DNA from: JASGCP01 sp965263285
Lineage (GTDB): Bacteria; Bacteroidota; Bacteroidia; Chitinophagales; Chitinophagaceae
DNA: 64,000 nucleotides
Assembly: GCA_965263285.1 (NCBI GenBank)
Contig: CBDHHD010000004.1
Span: forward strand, 682,001 to 746,000
Direction: 5' to 3'
The notes beneath the pieces were generated by a model that ran no database searches, was not told the DNA's origin, and worked only from the letters and a program-made list of their open reading frames with translations. The translations under genes and the position numbers were made by a program. Each line of letters begins with the position of its first letter. The first letter of the stretch is position 1. Shown here piece by piece: positions 38,271 to 47,251 of the stretch.

Positions 38271-38776
38271 AACGATTTTTTTAGTGAGCAATGACAAAGA
38301 TAATATATTTTTAAAAAAACCAATTTATTTTTGGCTACATCTTTTTTTGAGGTGCTGGAAGCATGGATTATTAAATACATATAAACATGGAAATAATAGG
38401 AAATATTTGATGAGGACCGCCCTCAGATAAAGAGCGTTACAAAACGAGGTGAGCGAAGCGACCAGCGAGAATGTGGAGGCGGACATTTTTATATATGAAT
38501 AGTTATGATGAGCATAAAGTATGTACATAAAAGATAACGATGGATAAGCTCATCATAACGATTCATACCTAACCGCCTCCCATTCATTCTCGCTAGCGTA
38601 GCGAACCGTAGGTTTATAGCTCTTTATCTGCAGGCTTGATTTTTTCTTTGTTTCTTTCTTTTGTATCAAGACAAAAGAAAGAAAAGGATATAAAAAATAA
38701 ATGATGAACCTATACCTAAGTAATTACAAAAAACACAAATACCCTCTCCCCCAGCACCTCAAAAAAAGATGTAGCC
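38271..38776 (+). repeat. C1 arm plus complete palindromic core, forward
   Basis: C1 arm 38271-38332, with AGTGAGCAATGACAAAGATA holding the outward (leftward) TATCTTTG box, and complete core 38333-38776. It forms one block with the preceding deleted copy. The whole block is flanked by a 23-bp direct repeat (38081-38103 and 38778-38800). Confidence 0.85.
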
Positions 38777-38830
38777 CAAAAAATAGCAAAATATTTTTTT
38801 ACCGCAATTTGAATTAAGATGTAAATTATA

Positions 38831-38838
38831 TATCTTTG
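38831..38838 (+). promoter_or_regulatory. Predicted -7 box for rnz
   Basis: TATCTTTG, TAnnTTTG type, 29 bp before the ATG. Confidence 0.5.
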
Positions 38839-38866
38839 TTATTTTTAAATACCACATGCAAATATC

Positions 38867-39775
38867 ATGTTTGGAGTAACAATTTTAGGATGCAATTCAG
38901 CACTACCTATATTACATAGGAGACCCACTTCTCAAATAGTTATTATAAATGAAGATATTTTTTTAATTGATTGTGGAGAAGGAACACAATGGCAGATGCT
39001 AAAATACAAAATAAGAAGAAGTAAAATCAATCATATATTTATATCTCATTTGCATGGAGATCATTATTTTGGACTAATTGGATTACTCACTACCTATGCA
39101 TTAATGTCTAGAAAAAACCCTATTCATATTTATAGCCCTGCCCCTTTAGAAAATATTATTCTTACGCAATTATCTCTAGGACACCCACTTCCCTATCCAC
39201 TTCATTTTCATGTACTCTCTAAAGCAGATGTAATTTTAGAAACAAAGGAGTCAAAAGTTACTTGTTTCCCCACAGAACATGGCACAGAATCATATGGTTT
39301 TACATTTACAGAGAAAAGAGAAAAGAGAAAAATAAACTATTTTGCAATAAAAAGATACAATATACCTTTTACCTCTCTCCCCCATATTCAAAGAGGAGAA
39401 AATTATATTGATGCTAATGGTAATTGTATTAAAAACGACTTAATAACTTATGAAAACAAAAAACCTCGTATGTATTCTTTTGTATCAGACACTCGTTGGG
39501 ACCCTAGTATTATACCCTTTATACAAAATAGCAATTTACTCTACCATGAAACAACTTACTTAAAAGAAATGAAAGAAAAAGCTACTATGCGATTTCACTC
39601 TACCACTCACCAAGCAGGAGAAATAGCTAAGCTATCCAATGCCGAACTATTAATTATAGGGCATTTTAGCAGTATGTATGAAGACATAAGTGTATTTTTA
39701 AAAGAAACACAAGAAGTGTTTACTAATGTTGCCTTAGGAGAAGAAGGAGTAAGCTATCGGGTACTCGATTATTAA
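38867..39775 (+). CDS. rnz: Ribonuclease Z
   Basis: 302 residues, metallo-beta-lactamase fold. The zinc motif is SHLHGDHYFGLIG (residues about 64-76). Further ligands are in the PTEHGTES region, VSDTRW, and LIIGHFSSMY. The length matches the short bacterial form. It trims the 3' end of tRNA precursors; in line with this, the one tRNA in the window does not encode CCA. Confidence 0.93.
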   Translation: MFGVTILGCNSALPILHRRPTSQIVIINEDIFLIDCGEGTQWQMLKYKIRRSKINHIFISHLHGDHYFGLIGLLTTYALMSRKNPIHIYSPAPLENIILTQLSLGHPLPYPLHFHVLSKADVILETKESKVTCFPTEHGTESYGFTFTEKREKRKINYFAIKRYNIPFTSLPHIQRGENYIDANGNCIKNDLITYENKKPRMYSFVSDTRWDPSIIPFIQNSNLLYHETTYLKEMKEKATMRFHSTTHQAGEIAKLSNAELLIIGHFSSMYEDISVFLKETQEVFTNVALGEEGVSYRVLDY

Positions 39776-39791
39776 CATCCAATTACCCTTA

Positions 39792-40262
39792 TTATTTTGA
39801 GGGATGATTTTTTAAATATTCCTGATTCAATTGATTCGCTTTCTTAAAATCTAAAACAACACCATTTAAGCAATATCGCAACCCCGTAGGAGGAGGACCA
39901 TCGTCAAAAACATGCCCTAAATGCGAATGGCATCTTGCACATAATATAGCAACACGATGCATACCAAAAGAATTATCATTTTCGTATATAATTGCATTTT
40001 TACTAATAGGCTCAAAAAAACTAGGCCAACCACATCCACTTTCAAATTTTGCATTGCTCCTAAATAGAGAATTCCCACATACAGCACAATAATAAATACC
40101 ATTTTCGTTAAAATGATCCCCATACATGCTTGATCCAGGTCGTTCTGTTCCATTATTACGAGCTACCTCATATACCGCTGGGGGTAATATCTTTGCCCAC
40201 TCATTATCGTTAATAGATAATTTGTTTGTATCTACATTTGAATAATATGGATTATTTTTCAT
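39792..40262 (-). CDS. msrB: Peptide methionine-(R)-S-oxide reductase
   Basis: 156 residues. Two CxxC zinc pairs (CAVCG and CARCH), the substrate block GCGWPSFFEPI and the catalytic cysteine in GLRYCLNGVVLDF are all present. It repairs methionine-R-sulfoxide in proteins. No signal peptide, so it is cytoplasmic. It converges with rnz. Confidence 0.95.
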   Translation of the reverse strand: MKNNPYYSNVDTNKLSINDNEWAKILPPAVYEVARNNGTERPGSSMYGDHFNENGIYYCAVCGNSLFRSNAKFESGCGWPSFFEPISKNAIIYENDNSFGMHRVAILCARCHSHLGHVFDDGPPPTGLRYCLNGVVLDFKKANQLNQEYLKNHPSK

Positions 40263-40497
40263 AACATTTATATTTTTTTTAAAATTTGACTGAGAAAAGC
40301 AACTTTGAAATACAATAATAAAAAAAAAATAAAATAAATATTTTCATAAAAAACTAATTATAATAAATTAAAAACAAAAATGTATATGCTATGTGTTATC
40401 ATAACCTTTATGATGACTAATATCATAGTTAAAAAAAAGCATCCCCATTAATACAAAGATAATTCCTATTTTATTTTTCATAAAAAATAAATTTAAA

Positions 40498-40713
40498 GGC
40501 TACATCTTTTTTTGAGGTGCTGGGATATTTATATTTTTGAAACTACTCATCATATAATTTAGTATTCGTTTTTTTATATCTGTTTCTTTTTTTTGTCTTG
40601 ATACAAAAGAAAGAAACAAAGAAAAAATCAAGCCATCAAATATTTCCTATTATTTCCATGTTTATATTTATTTAATAATCAATGCTACCAACACCTCAAA
40701 AAAAGATGTAGCC
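40498..40713 (-). repeat. Palindromic core, short form with central deletion (reverse)
   Basis: 216 bp. Reverse orientation: R end first (GCTGGGATATTTATATTTTTG...), T/C hairpin, AATCAAGCC, then a jump to ATCAAATATTTCCTATTATT of the L half and the terminus CACCTCAAAAAAAGATGTAG. The long stems are missing. The rest of the gap, 40263-40497, is A/T-rich without a recognisable feature. Confidence 0.82.
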
Positions 40714-40725
40714 AATATAAACTCA

Positions 40726-41019
40726 TTAATATTTTGACTGAATAATTATTTTTTTTATTTTATTTTCTTTAAAAAAAACAGCATTAATTTCATTCATAAT
40801 CATTTCCTTTTGATAATATATATTTTGTTTAACCGATCCATCTGATATATGAATAAAAAGAATTTCGTTTTTTACTTCTATATATGATGTATAATAATCG
40901 ACTGCTGGCCCCATTCTTTGCCTCCAATATTCTTTTAATTGTTGCGATAAAATAGTTGATCCCTTTTTATCTTGTGTAATAAATTGATTGAGTGCTTGCT
41001 TAATAGAATATAATGGCAT
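40726..41019 (-). CDS. DUF721 / DciA-like protein
   Basis: 97 residues in the family pattern: N-terminal SIKQALNQFI, then LKEYWRQRMGPAVDYYTS and LFIHISDGSVKQNIYYQKEMIMNEI. DUF721 (DciA-type) proteins load or assist the replicative helicase. In Bacteroidota the gene is typically next to recF, as here (7-bp gap), so both form a DNA replication/repair unit. Confidence 0.85.
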   Translation of the reverse strand: MPLYSIKQALNQFITQDKKGSTILSQQLKEYWRQRMGPAVDYYTSYIEVKNEILFIHISDGSVKQNIYYQKEMIMNEINAVFFKENKIKKIIIQSKY

Positions 41020-41026
41020 AAAAATA

Positions 41027-42109
41027 TTATTGTAAACAAATAAGCTGATAGGTACTAGTATGCAAAGATAAGAGATTATTTAATCGTTCAGATTCTGTAT
41101 CTGTTATAAAAATAGAAGAATGTAAAGTATTACACAAATAGCTTAACAAACAATTCAGTCTGTGACTATCTAATTTCTCAAATATATCATCTAACAAATA
41201 GATAGGTGAGAGATTTTTATACTGTTTTATGTATTCACCCTCTGCTAATTTAAGCGCAAATAACAAAGTCTTCTTTTGTCCTTGCGAGGCATAGTTCTTG
41301 AAAAGATGATCATAAATATAAAAAACAAAATCATCTTTATGAATACCATATAAACTTCTACCTGCTAATAACTCTTCCGCTCCATGTTGCAATATCCATT
41401 CTTGCATAGAAAGATCATGTAAAGCCGACTGATACTGTAATCCAATATCTTCATTAGGTATAATATGATGATATAATTTAACAATAAACGACTGTAATAC
41501 ATTCCAAATTTGTTTTCTTTCTTCATAAATTACCTTACCACATGCGCATAACTGGGAGTTAATGGTATATAACAATAATACATCTATTTGTTGAGTAGCT
41601 ATATAAGACTTTAAAAGTGTATCTTTCTCTTGTAATAACTTCTGATAAGCTATTAAATTTTTTATATAGATAGATGATATTTGAGATGCTAACATGTCAA
41701 ACCATTTTCTTCTATATTCACTTGAACCATTAATAAGCACCATATCGTCTGGGCAAATCATTACTATCGGAATACATCCAATATGAGATGAAAACTTTTT
41801 GCGTTCTTCTCCATTAACCCATAGCTCTTTCTTTCCTATTTCTCGCATACACACTTTTACTTGCAAGGGGTCTCCTTGTTTCTTATAGCGAGCTTCTATT
41901 TTAAAGCCTTGATAGCCCTTAGCAATATTTTGTGCCTCATATTTAGAAAAATAGCTCTTAGTAAAAGACAAATAGTAAATAGCATCTAATAGGTTTGTTT
42001 TCCCCTTGCCATTAGGTCCACAAATAGCTACAATAGGATGTGTACAGTGAATCAATTGATGATCATGATTTTTAAATTGTACAATATCAATTTGTTCTAA
42101 AAAAAGCAT
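41027..42109 (-). CDS. recF: DNA replication and repair protein RecF
   Basis: 360 residues. Walker A GPNGKGKTNLLD (about 33-44), signature ASQGQKKTLLFALKLAE, and Walker B PIYLLDDIFEKLD are intact. RecF loads RecA at single-strand gaps. It is followed by the DciA-like gene. An outward TATCTTTG box of the C1 arm (42215-42222, minus strand) lies 106 bp upstream of the ATG, and I see no other TAnnTTTG box in the gap. Confidence 0.95.
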   Translation of the reverse strand: MLFLEQIDIVQFKNHDHQLIHCTHPIVAICGPNGKGKTNLLDAIYYLSFTKSYFSKYEAQNIAKGYQGFKIEARYKKQGDPLQVKVCMREIGKKELWVNGEERKKFSSHIGCIPIVMICPDDMVLINGSSEYRRKWFDMLASQISSIYIKNLIAYQKLLQEKDTLLKSYIATQQIDVLLLYTINSQLCACGKVIYEERKQIWNVLQSFIVKLYHHIIPNEDIGLQYQSALHDLSMQEWILQHGAEELLAGRSLYGIHKDDFVFYIYDHLFKNYASQGQKKTLLFALKLAEGEYIKQYKNLSPIYLLDDIFEKLDSHRLNCLLSYLCNTLHSSIFITDTESERLNNLLSLHTSTYQLICLQ

Positions 42110-42185
42110 ACAAAAAAATTATAATAACATACAATATGCACGCTATTTATTATATCTACTTACCAATATTGAACTACAATTTTAA

Positions 42186-42695
42186 GGTATAACGATTTTT
42201 TTAGTGAGCGATGACAAAGATAATATATTTTTAAAAAAACCAATTTATTTTTGGCTACGGCTTTTTTTGAGGTGCTGGAAGCATGGATTATTAAATACAT
42301 ATAAACATGGAAATAATAGGAAATATCTGATGAGGACTGCCCTCAGATAAAGAGCGTTACAAAACGAGGTGAGCGAAGCGACCAGCGAGAATGTGGAGGC
42401 GGACATTTTTATATATGAATCGTTATGATGAGCATAAAGTATGTACATAAAAGATCACTATGTATAAGCTCATCATAACGATTCATACCTAACCGCCTCC
42501 CATTCATTCTCGCTAGCGTAGCGAGCCGTAGTTTTGTAGCTCTTTATCTGCAGGCTTGATTTTTTCTTTGTTTCTTTCTTTTGTATCAAGACAAAAGAAA
42601 GAAAAAGATATAAAAAACAAATAATGAATCTATACCTGAGTCATTACAAAAAAAGGTGTATTTTAATACCTGCTCAATAAAAAAGTCGTTATACC
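42186..42695 (+). repeat. Complete palindromic element, C-arm form (510 bp), forward
   Basis: C1 arm 42186-42252 (leftward TATCTTTG at 42215-42222), core from 42253 to about 42653, C2 arm about 42654-42695. The ends GGTATAACGATTTTTTTAGT and AAAAAGTCGTTATACC are inverted. The R end of the core (ACAAAAAAAGGTGTATTTTA) lacks the CCAGCACCTC terminus and is joined straight to C2, the same junction as at 18840-18860. Confidence 0.88.
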
Positions 42696-42725
42696 AATTT
42701 TAATAACTGCTGCAATATACCCACC

Positions 42726-43457
42726 CTACTTACTTGCAAATACTTTTTTCAAAAGATCTGTTGTACGAGCTAATGGATCTTTTCTAATCTTAGCCTCTTC
42801 TACACCAAGTTCGTAGAATAGTCCCGATAATGCTTTTTCGGTTACATAAACAGTCAAATCAGGATTCACTTTATCGAATGGCGACAATCTATTATATGTT
42901 GTAAATACATCATGCCAATATTTTGTCGCATTTACTTGTTTCAAAGCATTTTCAATAATTGGACGAAAAGTATTTGTAAGGGTAATAGTTGTTTTTTCTT
43001 TTAAATAATTAGTAGCTGCCATATCTCCCCCTCTTAAAATACTATATGCATCTTTAAAAGTAATTTGTTTAATAGCATCTAAAAAAATCTGTAATGCTTT
43101 TTCTGAAGCTATTTCAGCCGCTTTATTCATTGTATTTACCGCTTGGTCAACTTGGCTACCCAATCCTACCCCACGAAGAGTCGTTTCTACTTTTTTCGCT
43201 TCTTCTGGCCAAGGAATCTTAATCATAGGATTATCTAAAAAACCATTAGGTGCAGAAACAGTTTTAACTCCTCTTTCAATTCCCACTTGTAATGCTTCTA
43301 ACAAACCATTAGCTACCTCACTACTCGAAAGAGAATCTTTGTTGCCACCTAATAACTTACTCACCCCTACTTTTTGAGCTAAATTTTTAAATAATTGTGC
43401 ATGGGTAATAGGTGCAAATGCGAAAACAATAAAACATAAAAAAAATATCTTCTTCAT
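42726..43457 (-). CDS. DUF4197-family secreted protein
   Basis: 243 residues: signal peptide ending THAQ, then the DUF4197 pattern (LLEALQVGIERGVKTVSAPNGF, IKIPWPEEAKKVETTLR, FKDAYSILRGGDMAATNYLK, ELGVEEAKIRKDPLARTTDLLKKVF). Helical periplasmic or lipid-associated protein. The biochemical role is not known to me. It stands alone between two palindromic elements. Confidence 0.85.
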   Translation of the reverse strand: MKKIFFLCFIVFAFAPITHAQLFKNLAQKVGVSKLLGGNKDSLSSSEVANGLLEALQVGIERGVKTVSAPNGFLDNPMIKIPWPEEAKKVETTLRGVGLGSQVDQAVNTMNKAAEIASEKALQIFLDAIKQITFKDAYSILRGGDMAATNYLKEKTTITLTNTFRPIIENALKQVNATKYWHDVFTTYNRLSPFDKVNPDLTVYVTEKALSGLFYELGVEEAKIRKDPLARTTDLLKKVFASK

Positions 43458-43538
43458 ACATTAATTAAATTATTTAAGCACAAAGATAAAGCGTAAGAAA
43501 TTTCTTATTGTTTTTTTATTGTTTTTTTTAAAAAAAAT

Positions 43539-44097
43539 GGCATAACTAAATTTAGTGTGAGGAAAAATTTAGGTTACTAAAAGGCTACATCTTTTTTTGA
43601 GGTGCTGGGGGATATTTATGTTTTTGTAATTGCTCATATATAGGTTCATTATTTATTTTTTATATCCTTTTCTTTCTTTTGTCTTGATACAAAAGAAAGA
43701 AACAAAGAAAAAATCAAGCCTGCAGATAAAGAGCTACAAAACTACGGCTCGCTACGCTAGCGAGAATGAAGGGGAGGCGGTTAGGTATGAATCGTTATGA
43801 TGAGCTTATCCATAGGTATCTTTTATGCAAATACTTTATGCTCATCATAACGATTCATACATAAAAACTTCCGCCTCCACATTCTCGCTGGTCGCTTCGC
43901 TCACCTCGTTTTGTAACGCTCTTTATCTGAGGGCAGTCCTCATCAGATATTTCCTATTATTTCCATATTTATATATATGTAATAATCCATGCTTCCAGCA
44001 CCTCAAAAAAAGATGTAGCCCATATAAAATTGTTTTTACAAATATCCATTTTATTTTGTATCTTTGCATACTCTCTCACACTAAATTTAGTTATGCC
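43539..44097 (-). repeat. Complete palindromic element, A-arm form (559 bp), reverse
   Basis: A2 arm 43539-43582, core 43583-44020, A1 arm 44021-44097. The inverted ends (GGCATAACTAAATTTAGTGT...) are perfect. The A1 arm has TATCTTTG at 44059-44066 on the plus strand, pointing at comM 85 bp on. Core stems are intact. Confidence 0.9.
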
Positions 44098-44108
44098 AAA
44101 AAAATATA

Positions 44109-44116
44109 TATCTTTG
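44109..44116 (+). promoter_or_regulatory. Predicted -7 box of comM outside the element
   Basis: TATCTTTG, 35 bp before the comM ATG. With the box in the A1 arm at 44059, the gene has two candidate promoters 50 bp apart. Confidence 0.5.
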
Positions 44117-44150
44117 TGATGCTACTGCCTTTTTAACCAAACTAATTTTT

Positions 44151-45695
44151 ATGCTACAAAAAATTTATGGAAGTGCTGTACATGGAATAGATGCTATTAC
44201 CATTACCATCGAAGTAAATGTTACCAATGGTCAACATTATTTTATTGTTGGTTTGCCCGATAACGCTGTGAAAGAAAGCCTACAGAGAATAGAGAGTACC
44301 ATTAAATGTAATGACTTTGAAATGCCACGCACTAAAATTATTGTCAATATGGCTCCTGCAGATATCAAAAAAAGCGGGTCAGCTTTTGACTTGCCTATTG
44401 CTATTGGTATCCTATCGGCTTCTGAACAATTACCCCATATAGAAAAGCTAAAACACTTTATTATAATGGGCGAATTGAGTTTAGATGGATATATAAAGCC
44501 TATTAAAGGAGCTTTGCCTATTGCTATGCAAGCAAAAAAAGATAAATTTAAAGCTTTAATATTACCCAAAGAGAATATTAAAGAAGCCTCTATGATTAAA
44601 GGCATAAAAGTATATGGAGTAGAACACATTAAAGATATCATTCAATTTATGTATGATGATAGTTATTTAGAGCCCACTATTTTAAATATAAAAGAAGAAT
44701 GGGAACAGCAATCAACCTGTTCTACTGATATTGATTTCTATGATGTAAAAGGACAGGATAATATTAAAAGAGCATTAGAAATATCAGCAGCAGGAGGTCA
44801 TAATGCCATTTTAATTGGCCCTCCAGGAGCAGGCAAAACCATGCTTGCAAAAAGATTACCTACCATTTTGCCCCCTCTTTCTTTAGAAGAGGCTTTAGAA
44901 ACTACAAAGATCCATAGCGTAGCTGGCAAGTTGCCTCATCATCAATCTCTAGTTACAAGAAGACCCTTTCGTAGCCCTCATCACACCATATCAGATGTGG
45001 CATTAGTAGGTGGCGGAGGACAACCTCAACCAGGCGAAATCTCATTAGCACATAATGGTGTTTTATTTTTAGACGAATTGCCTGAATTTAAAAGAACGGT
45101 ATTAGAAGTAATGCGTCAACCCATGGAAGAAAGAAAAGTAACAATTAGTAGAGCCAAGTTAGCACTAGATTTCCCCGCTAACTTTATGTTAATTGCCTCC
45201 ATGAATCCTTGCCCTTGTGGGTTTTATAACCACCCCGATAGAAAATGTACTTGCGCACCTGGTATGGTACAAAAATATTTAAATAAAATATCAGGACCCT
45301 TATTAGACAGAATTGATTTGCATGTAGAAGTAATACCAGTACCTTTTAGCGACTTACACAATGCCCATAATAGTGAAAAATCAAGTATTATTCAGCAAAG
45401 AGTTATTCGTGCTCGTAATATACAAATTCAAAGATATAAATCATACCCACATGTATATGCAAATGCGCAAATGTCAAGTAAATTATTAAGAGAGATATGT
45501 GTACTCAACAAATCGTGTGAATCACTTATTAAAAAAGCAATGGAGCGACTAAATTTTTCTGCTCGTGCATACGATAGAATATTAAAAGTAAGTAGAACCA
45601 TCGCTGATTTAGAAGAATCAAAAACAATCGAAATAAATCATTTGTCAGAAGCCATACAATTAAGAAGTTTAGATAGAGAGCAATGGGCTGGATAA
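44151..45695 (+). CDS. comM: YifB/ComM-family Mg-chelatase-like AAA+ ATPase
   Basis: 514 residues. N-terminal ChlI/Lon-protease-like domain (FIVGLPDNAVKESLQR, MAPADIKKSGSAFDLPIA), AAA+ core with Walker A GPPGAGKTMLAKRLP (about 224-238) and Walker B GVLFLDELPEF, then a zinc-like cluster CPCGF ... CTC and a C-terminal helical domain. ComM is a hexameric helicase that helps branch migration during natural transformation. Full length. Confidence 0.93.
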   Translation: MLQKIYGSAVHGIDAITITIEVNVTNGQHYFIVGLPDNAVKESLQRIESTIKCNDFEMPRTKIIVNMAPADIKKSGSAFDLPIAIGILSASEQLPHIEKLKHFIIMGELSLDGYIKPIKGALPIAMQAKKDKFKALILPKENIKEASMIKGIKVYGVEHIKDIIQFMYDDSYLEPTILNIKEEWEQQSTCSTDIDFYDVKGQDNIKRALEISAAGGHNAILIGPPGAGKTMLAKRLPTILPPLSLEEALETTKIHSVAGKLPHHQSLVTRRPFRSPHHTISDVALVGGGGQPQPGEISLAHNGVLFLDELPEFKRTVLEVMRQPMEERKVTISRAKLALDFPANFMLIASMNPCPCGFYNHPDRKCTCAPGMVQKYLNKISGPLLDRIDLHVEVIPVPFSDLHNAHNSEKSSIIQQRVIRARNIQIQRYKSYPHVYANAQMSSKLLREICVLNKSCESLIKKAMERLNFSARAYDRILKVSRTIADLEESKTIEINHLSEAIQLRSLDREQWAG

Positions 45696-45700
45696 AAAAA

Positions 45701-45720
45701 CCTCTTGTGGACACAAGAGG
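45701..45720. terminator. Perfect hairpin after comM
   Basis: CCTCTTGTGGACACAAGAGG: 8-bp stem, 4-nt loop. On the plus strand it is preceded by seven A but not followed by a T run; on the minus strand a T tract follows. It probably ends comM transcription and blocks read-in from the opposite side. Confidence 0.55.
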
Positions 45721-45809
45721 TATAACCAAAACTAACTGCTTATGAGAAAAATTTTCAATATTATAAAACAAAGGTAATATTTATTTTTATTAAAAACAAA
45801 AAAAAGCTA

Positions 45810-45827
45810 AATCTTTTTTATACTCCC
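45810..45827 (-). repeat. 18-bp match to the IS256 right end
   Basis: AATCTTTTTTATACTCCC is identical to the right terminus of the IS256 element (58887-58904). The preceding GCTA resembles the B arm end, so it may be a chance hybrid or a scar. The remainder of 45721-45961 holds no supported feature. Confidence 0.35.
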
Positions 45828-45961
45828 AATAAACCCCTAAATTTACATATAGAAACAATCTTTTTTTCATCAACTGTCATGTTTTACAAGGTTATATTCA
45901 AAGGGGGTAATCAATTTTTTCACCAACAATATTGTGAAACTAAACACTTAAATATATTAAA

Positions 45962-46987
45962 ATGACATCTCCTCAATCAAAAGAACAACATATCGGATTA
46001 ATAGACAAACAATTTGAGAACACTATTCGCCCAAGCTATATACAAGACTTCGAAGGTCAACCTCATACTATTGAAAATCTAATTATATTTATTAAGGCAG
46101 CTAAAATGAGACAGGAGGCTTTAGACCACATACTTTTTCACGGTCCCCCCGGACTTGGCAAAACTACTCTTTGCCGTATTGTAGCTAATGAATTAGGCGT
46201 TAACATTAAAGAAACAAGCGGTCCAGTGATAGAAAAGCCAGGAGATTTGGCAGGACTACTTACCAATCTCAACAAACATGATGTACTTTTTATTGATGAA
46301 ATACATCGACTTAGCAATATTGTAGAAGAATATCTATATGCTGCTATGGAAGATTTTAAAATAGATATTATGATTGATTCTGGTCCTAACGCAAGAAGTG
46401 TTCAGCTATCTATTCCTCCCTTTACCTTAGTTGGTGCTACTACAAGAAGTGGATTACTCACCGCACCTCTACTTTCCCGATTTGGAATTAAATCTAGACT
46501 AGAATACTATAATGCTCAAACACTCAAAAATATCATTCTTCGAACTGCTCATATCCTTCAATCAGAAATACAAGACAACGCCGCCTTTGAAATAGCAAGG
46601 AGAAGCCGAGGCACTCCTCGTATTGCTAATGGCTTATTACGACGCGTACGCGATTTTGCACAAGTTCTTAATAAAGGATATATTAATTTGACTATTACAC
46701 AACAAGCACTAAAAGCATTACAAGTAGACGAATTGGGATTAGACGATATGGATAATAAAATTCTTACTACGCTGATTGATAAATTCAAAGGAGGCCCCGT
46801 AGGCATTAGCACAATAGCTACAGCAGTAGGGGAAGAAGTAGGAACATTAGAAGAAGTATACGAACCTTTTCTTATCCAAGAAGGCTTTATTCAACGCACC
46901 CCAAGAGGAAGAGAAGCAACATTAAAAAGCTATCAACATTTAGGCAAACAAATGCCCCCTCATCAAAAAACAATATTTGACGATTAA
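45962..46987 (+). CDS. ruvB: Holliday junction branch migration ATPase RuvB
   Basis: 341 residues, normal length. N-terminal FENTIRPSYIQDFEGQ, Walker A GPPGLGKTT (about 60-68), Walker B VLFIDEIHRL, the sensor block GATTRSGLLTAPLLSRFG and the C-terminal winged helix (GFIQRTPRGREAT) are present. It drives branch migration with RuvA. The terminator at 47201 is the first one downstream. Confidence 0.97.
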   Translation: MTSPQSKEQHIGLIDKQFENTIRPSYIQDFEGQPHTIENLIIFIKAAKMRQEALDHILFHGPPGLGKTTLCRIVANELGVNIKETSGPVIEKPGDLAGLLTNLNKHDVLFIDEIHRLSNIVEEYLYAAMEDFKIDIMIDSGPNARSVQLSIPPFTLVGATTRSGLLTAPLLSRFGIKSRLEYYNAQTLKNIILRTAHILQSEIQDNAAFEIARRSRGTPRIANGLLRRVRDFAQVLNKGYINLTITQQALKALQVDELGLDDMDNKILTTLIDKFKGGPVGISTIATAVGEEVGTLEEVYEPFLIQEGFIQRTPRGREATLKSYQHLGKQMPPHQKTIFDD

Positions 46988-46991
46988 AAAA

Positions 46992-47097
46992 TGCTACATC
47001 TTTTTTTGAGGTGCTAAAAGAAATACAATTGCAACTTAGTTAACTAAATAAATAGTGAATGGCTAAGTCCTTTTTTTCAGATACTAAAAGATTTTTA
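46992..47097 (+). repeat. Two partial arm/terminus remnants
   Basis: 46992-47035 begins like the core end (GCTACATCTTTTTTTGAGGT) and continues as a B arm (GCTAAAAGAAATACAATTGC). 47063-47096 repeats GGCTAAGTCCTTTTTTTCAG and ATACTAAAAG. Both are solitary ends without a core. Confidence 0.55.
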
Positions 47098-47200
47098 ACA
47101 AATGAAAATTTTGCAACTACTTAGATACATGTTCATATTCATTTTCTTATATATAAGTATTTTTCATTTATAGCATAAAAAAACAACCTGCTATATTTTT

Positions 47201-47228
47201 ATACACAGCAGGCTGTGTATTTTTTTTA
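47201..47228 (+). terminator. Rho-independent terminator
   Basis: ATACACAGCAGGCTGTGTAT forms an 8-bp stem with a CAGG loop and is followed by eight T. It would stop ruvB transcription. On the other strand it lies just below the UDG-like gene and could serve both, since the minus-strand side also has a T-rich tail within a few bases. Confidence 0.75.
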
Positions 47229-47251
47229 AAAATGAAGTTTAAAACAACTTA

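Noticed and set aside
38126..38380. ORF crossing the junction of two repeat copies
   Set aside because: It exists only through the fusion of a deleted core with a C1 arm.
42245..42448. A 67-residue frame (MYILYAHHNDSYIK...) that recurs in many repeat copies (for example 14759, 21098, 38325, 42245, 52046)
   Set aside because: It runs through the structural stems of the L half, has no ribosome-binding context, is absent or altered in the short and rearranged copies, and its Leu/Phe/Cys-rich composition is what the complement of this sequence gives. Conservation is explained by repeat identity.
45741..45776. Possible leader peptide (ATGAGAAAAATTTTCAATAT..., 11 codons) before ruvB
   Set aside because: No attenuator structure or regulatory codons follow; it probably arises by chance in A/T-rich DNA.
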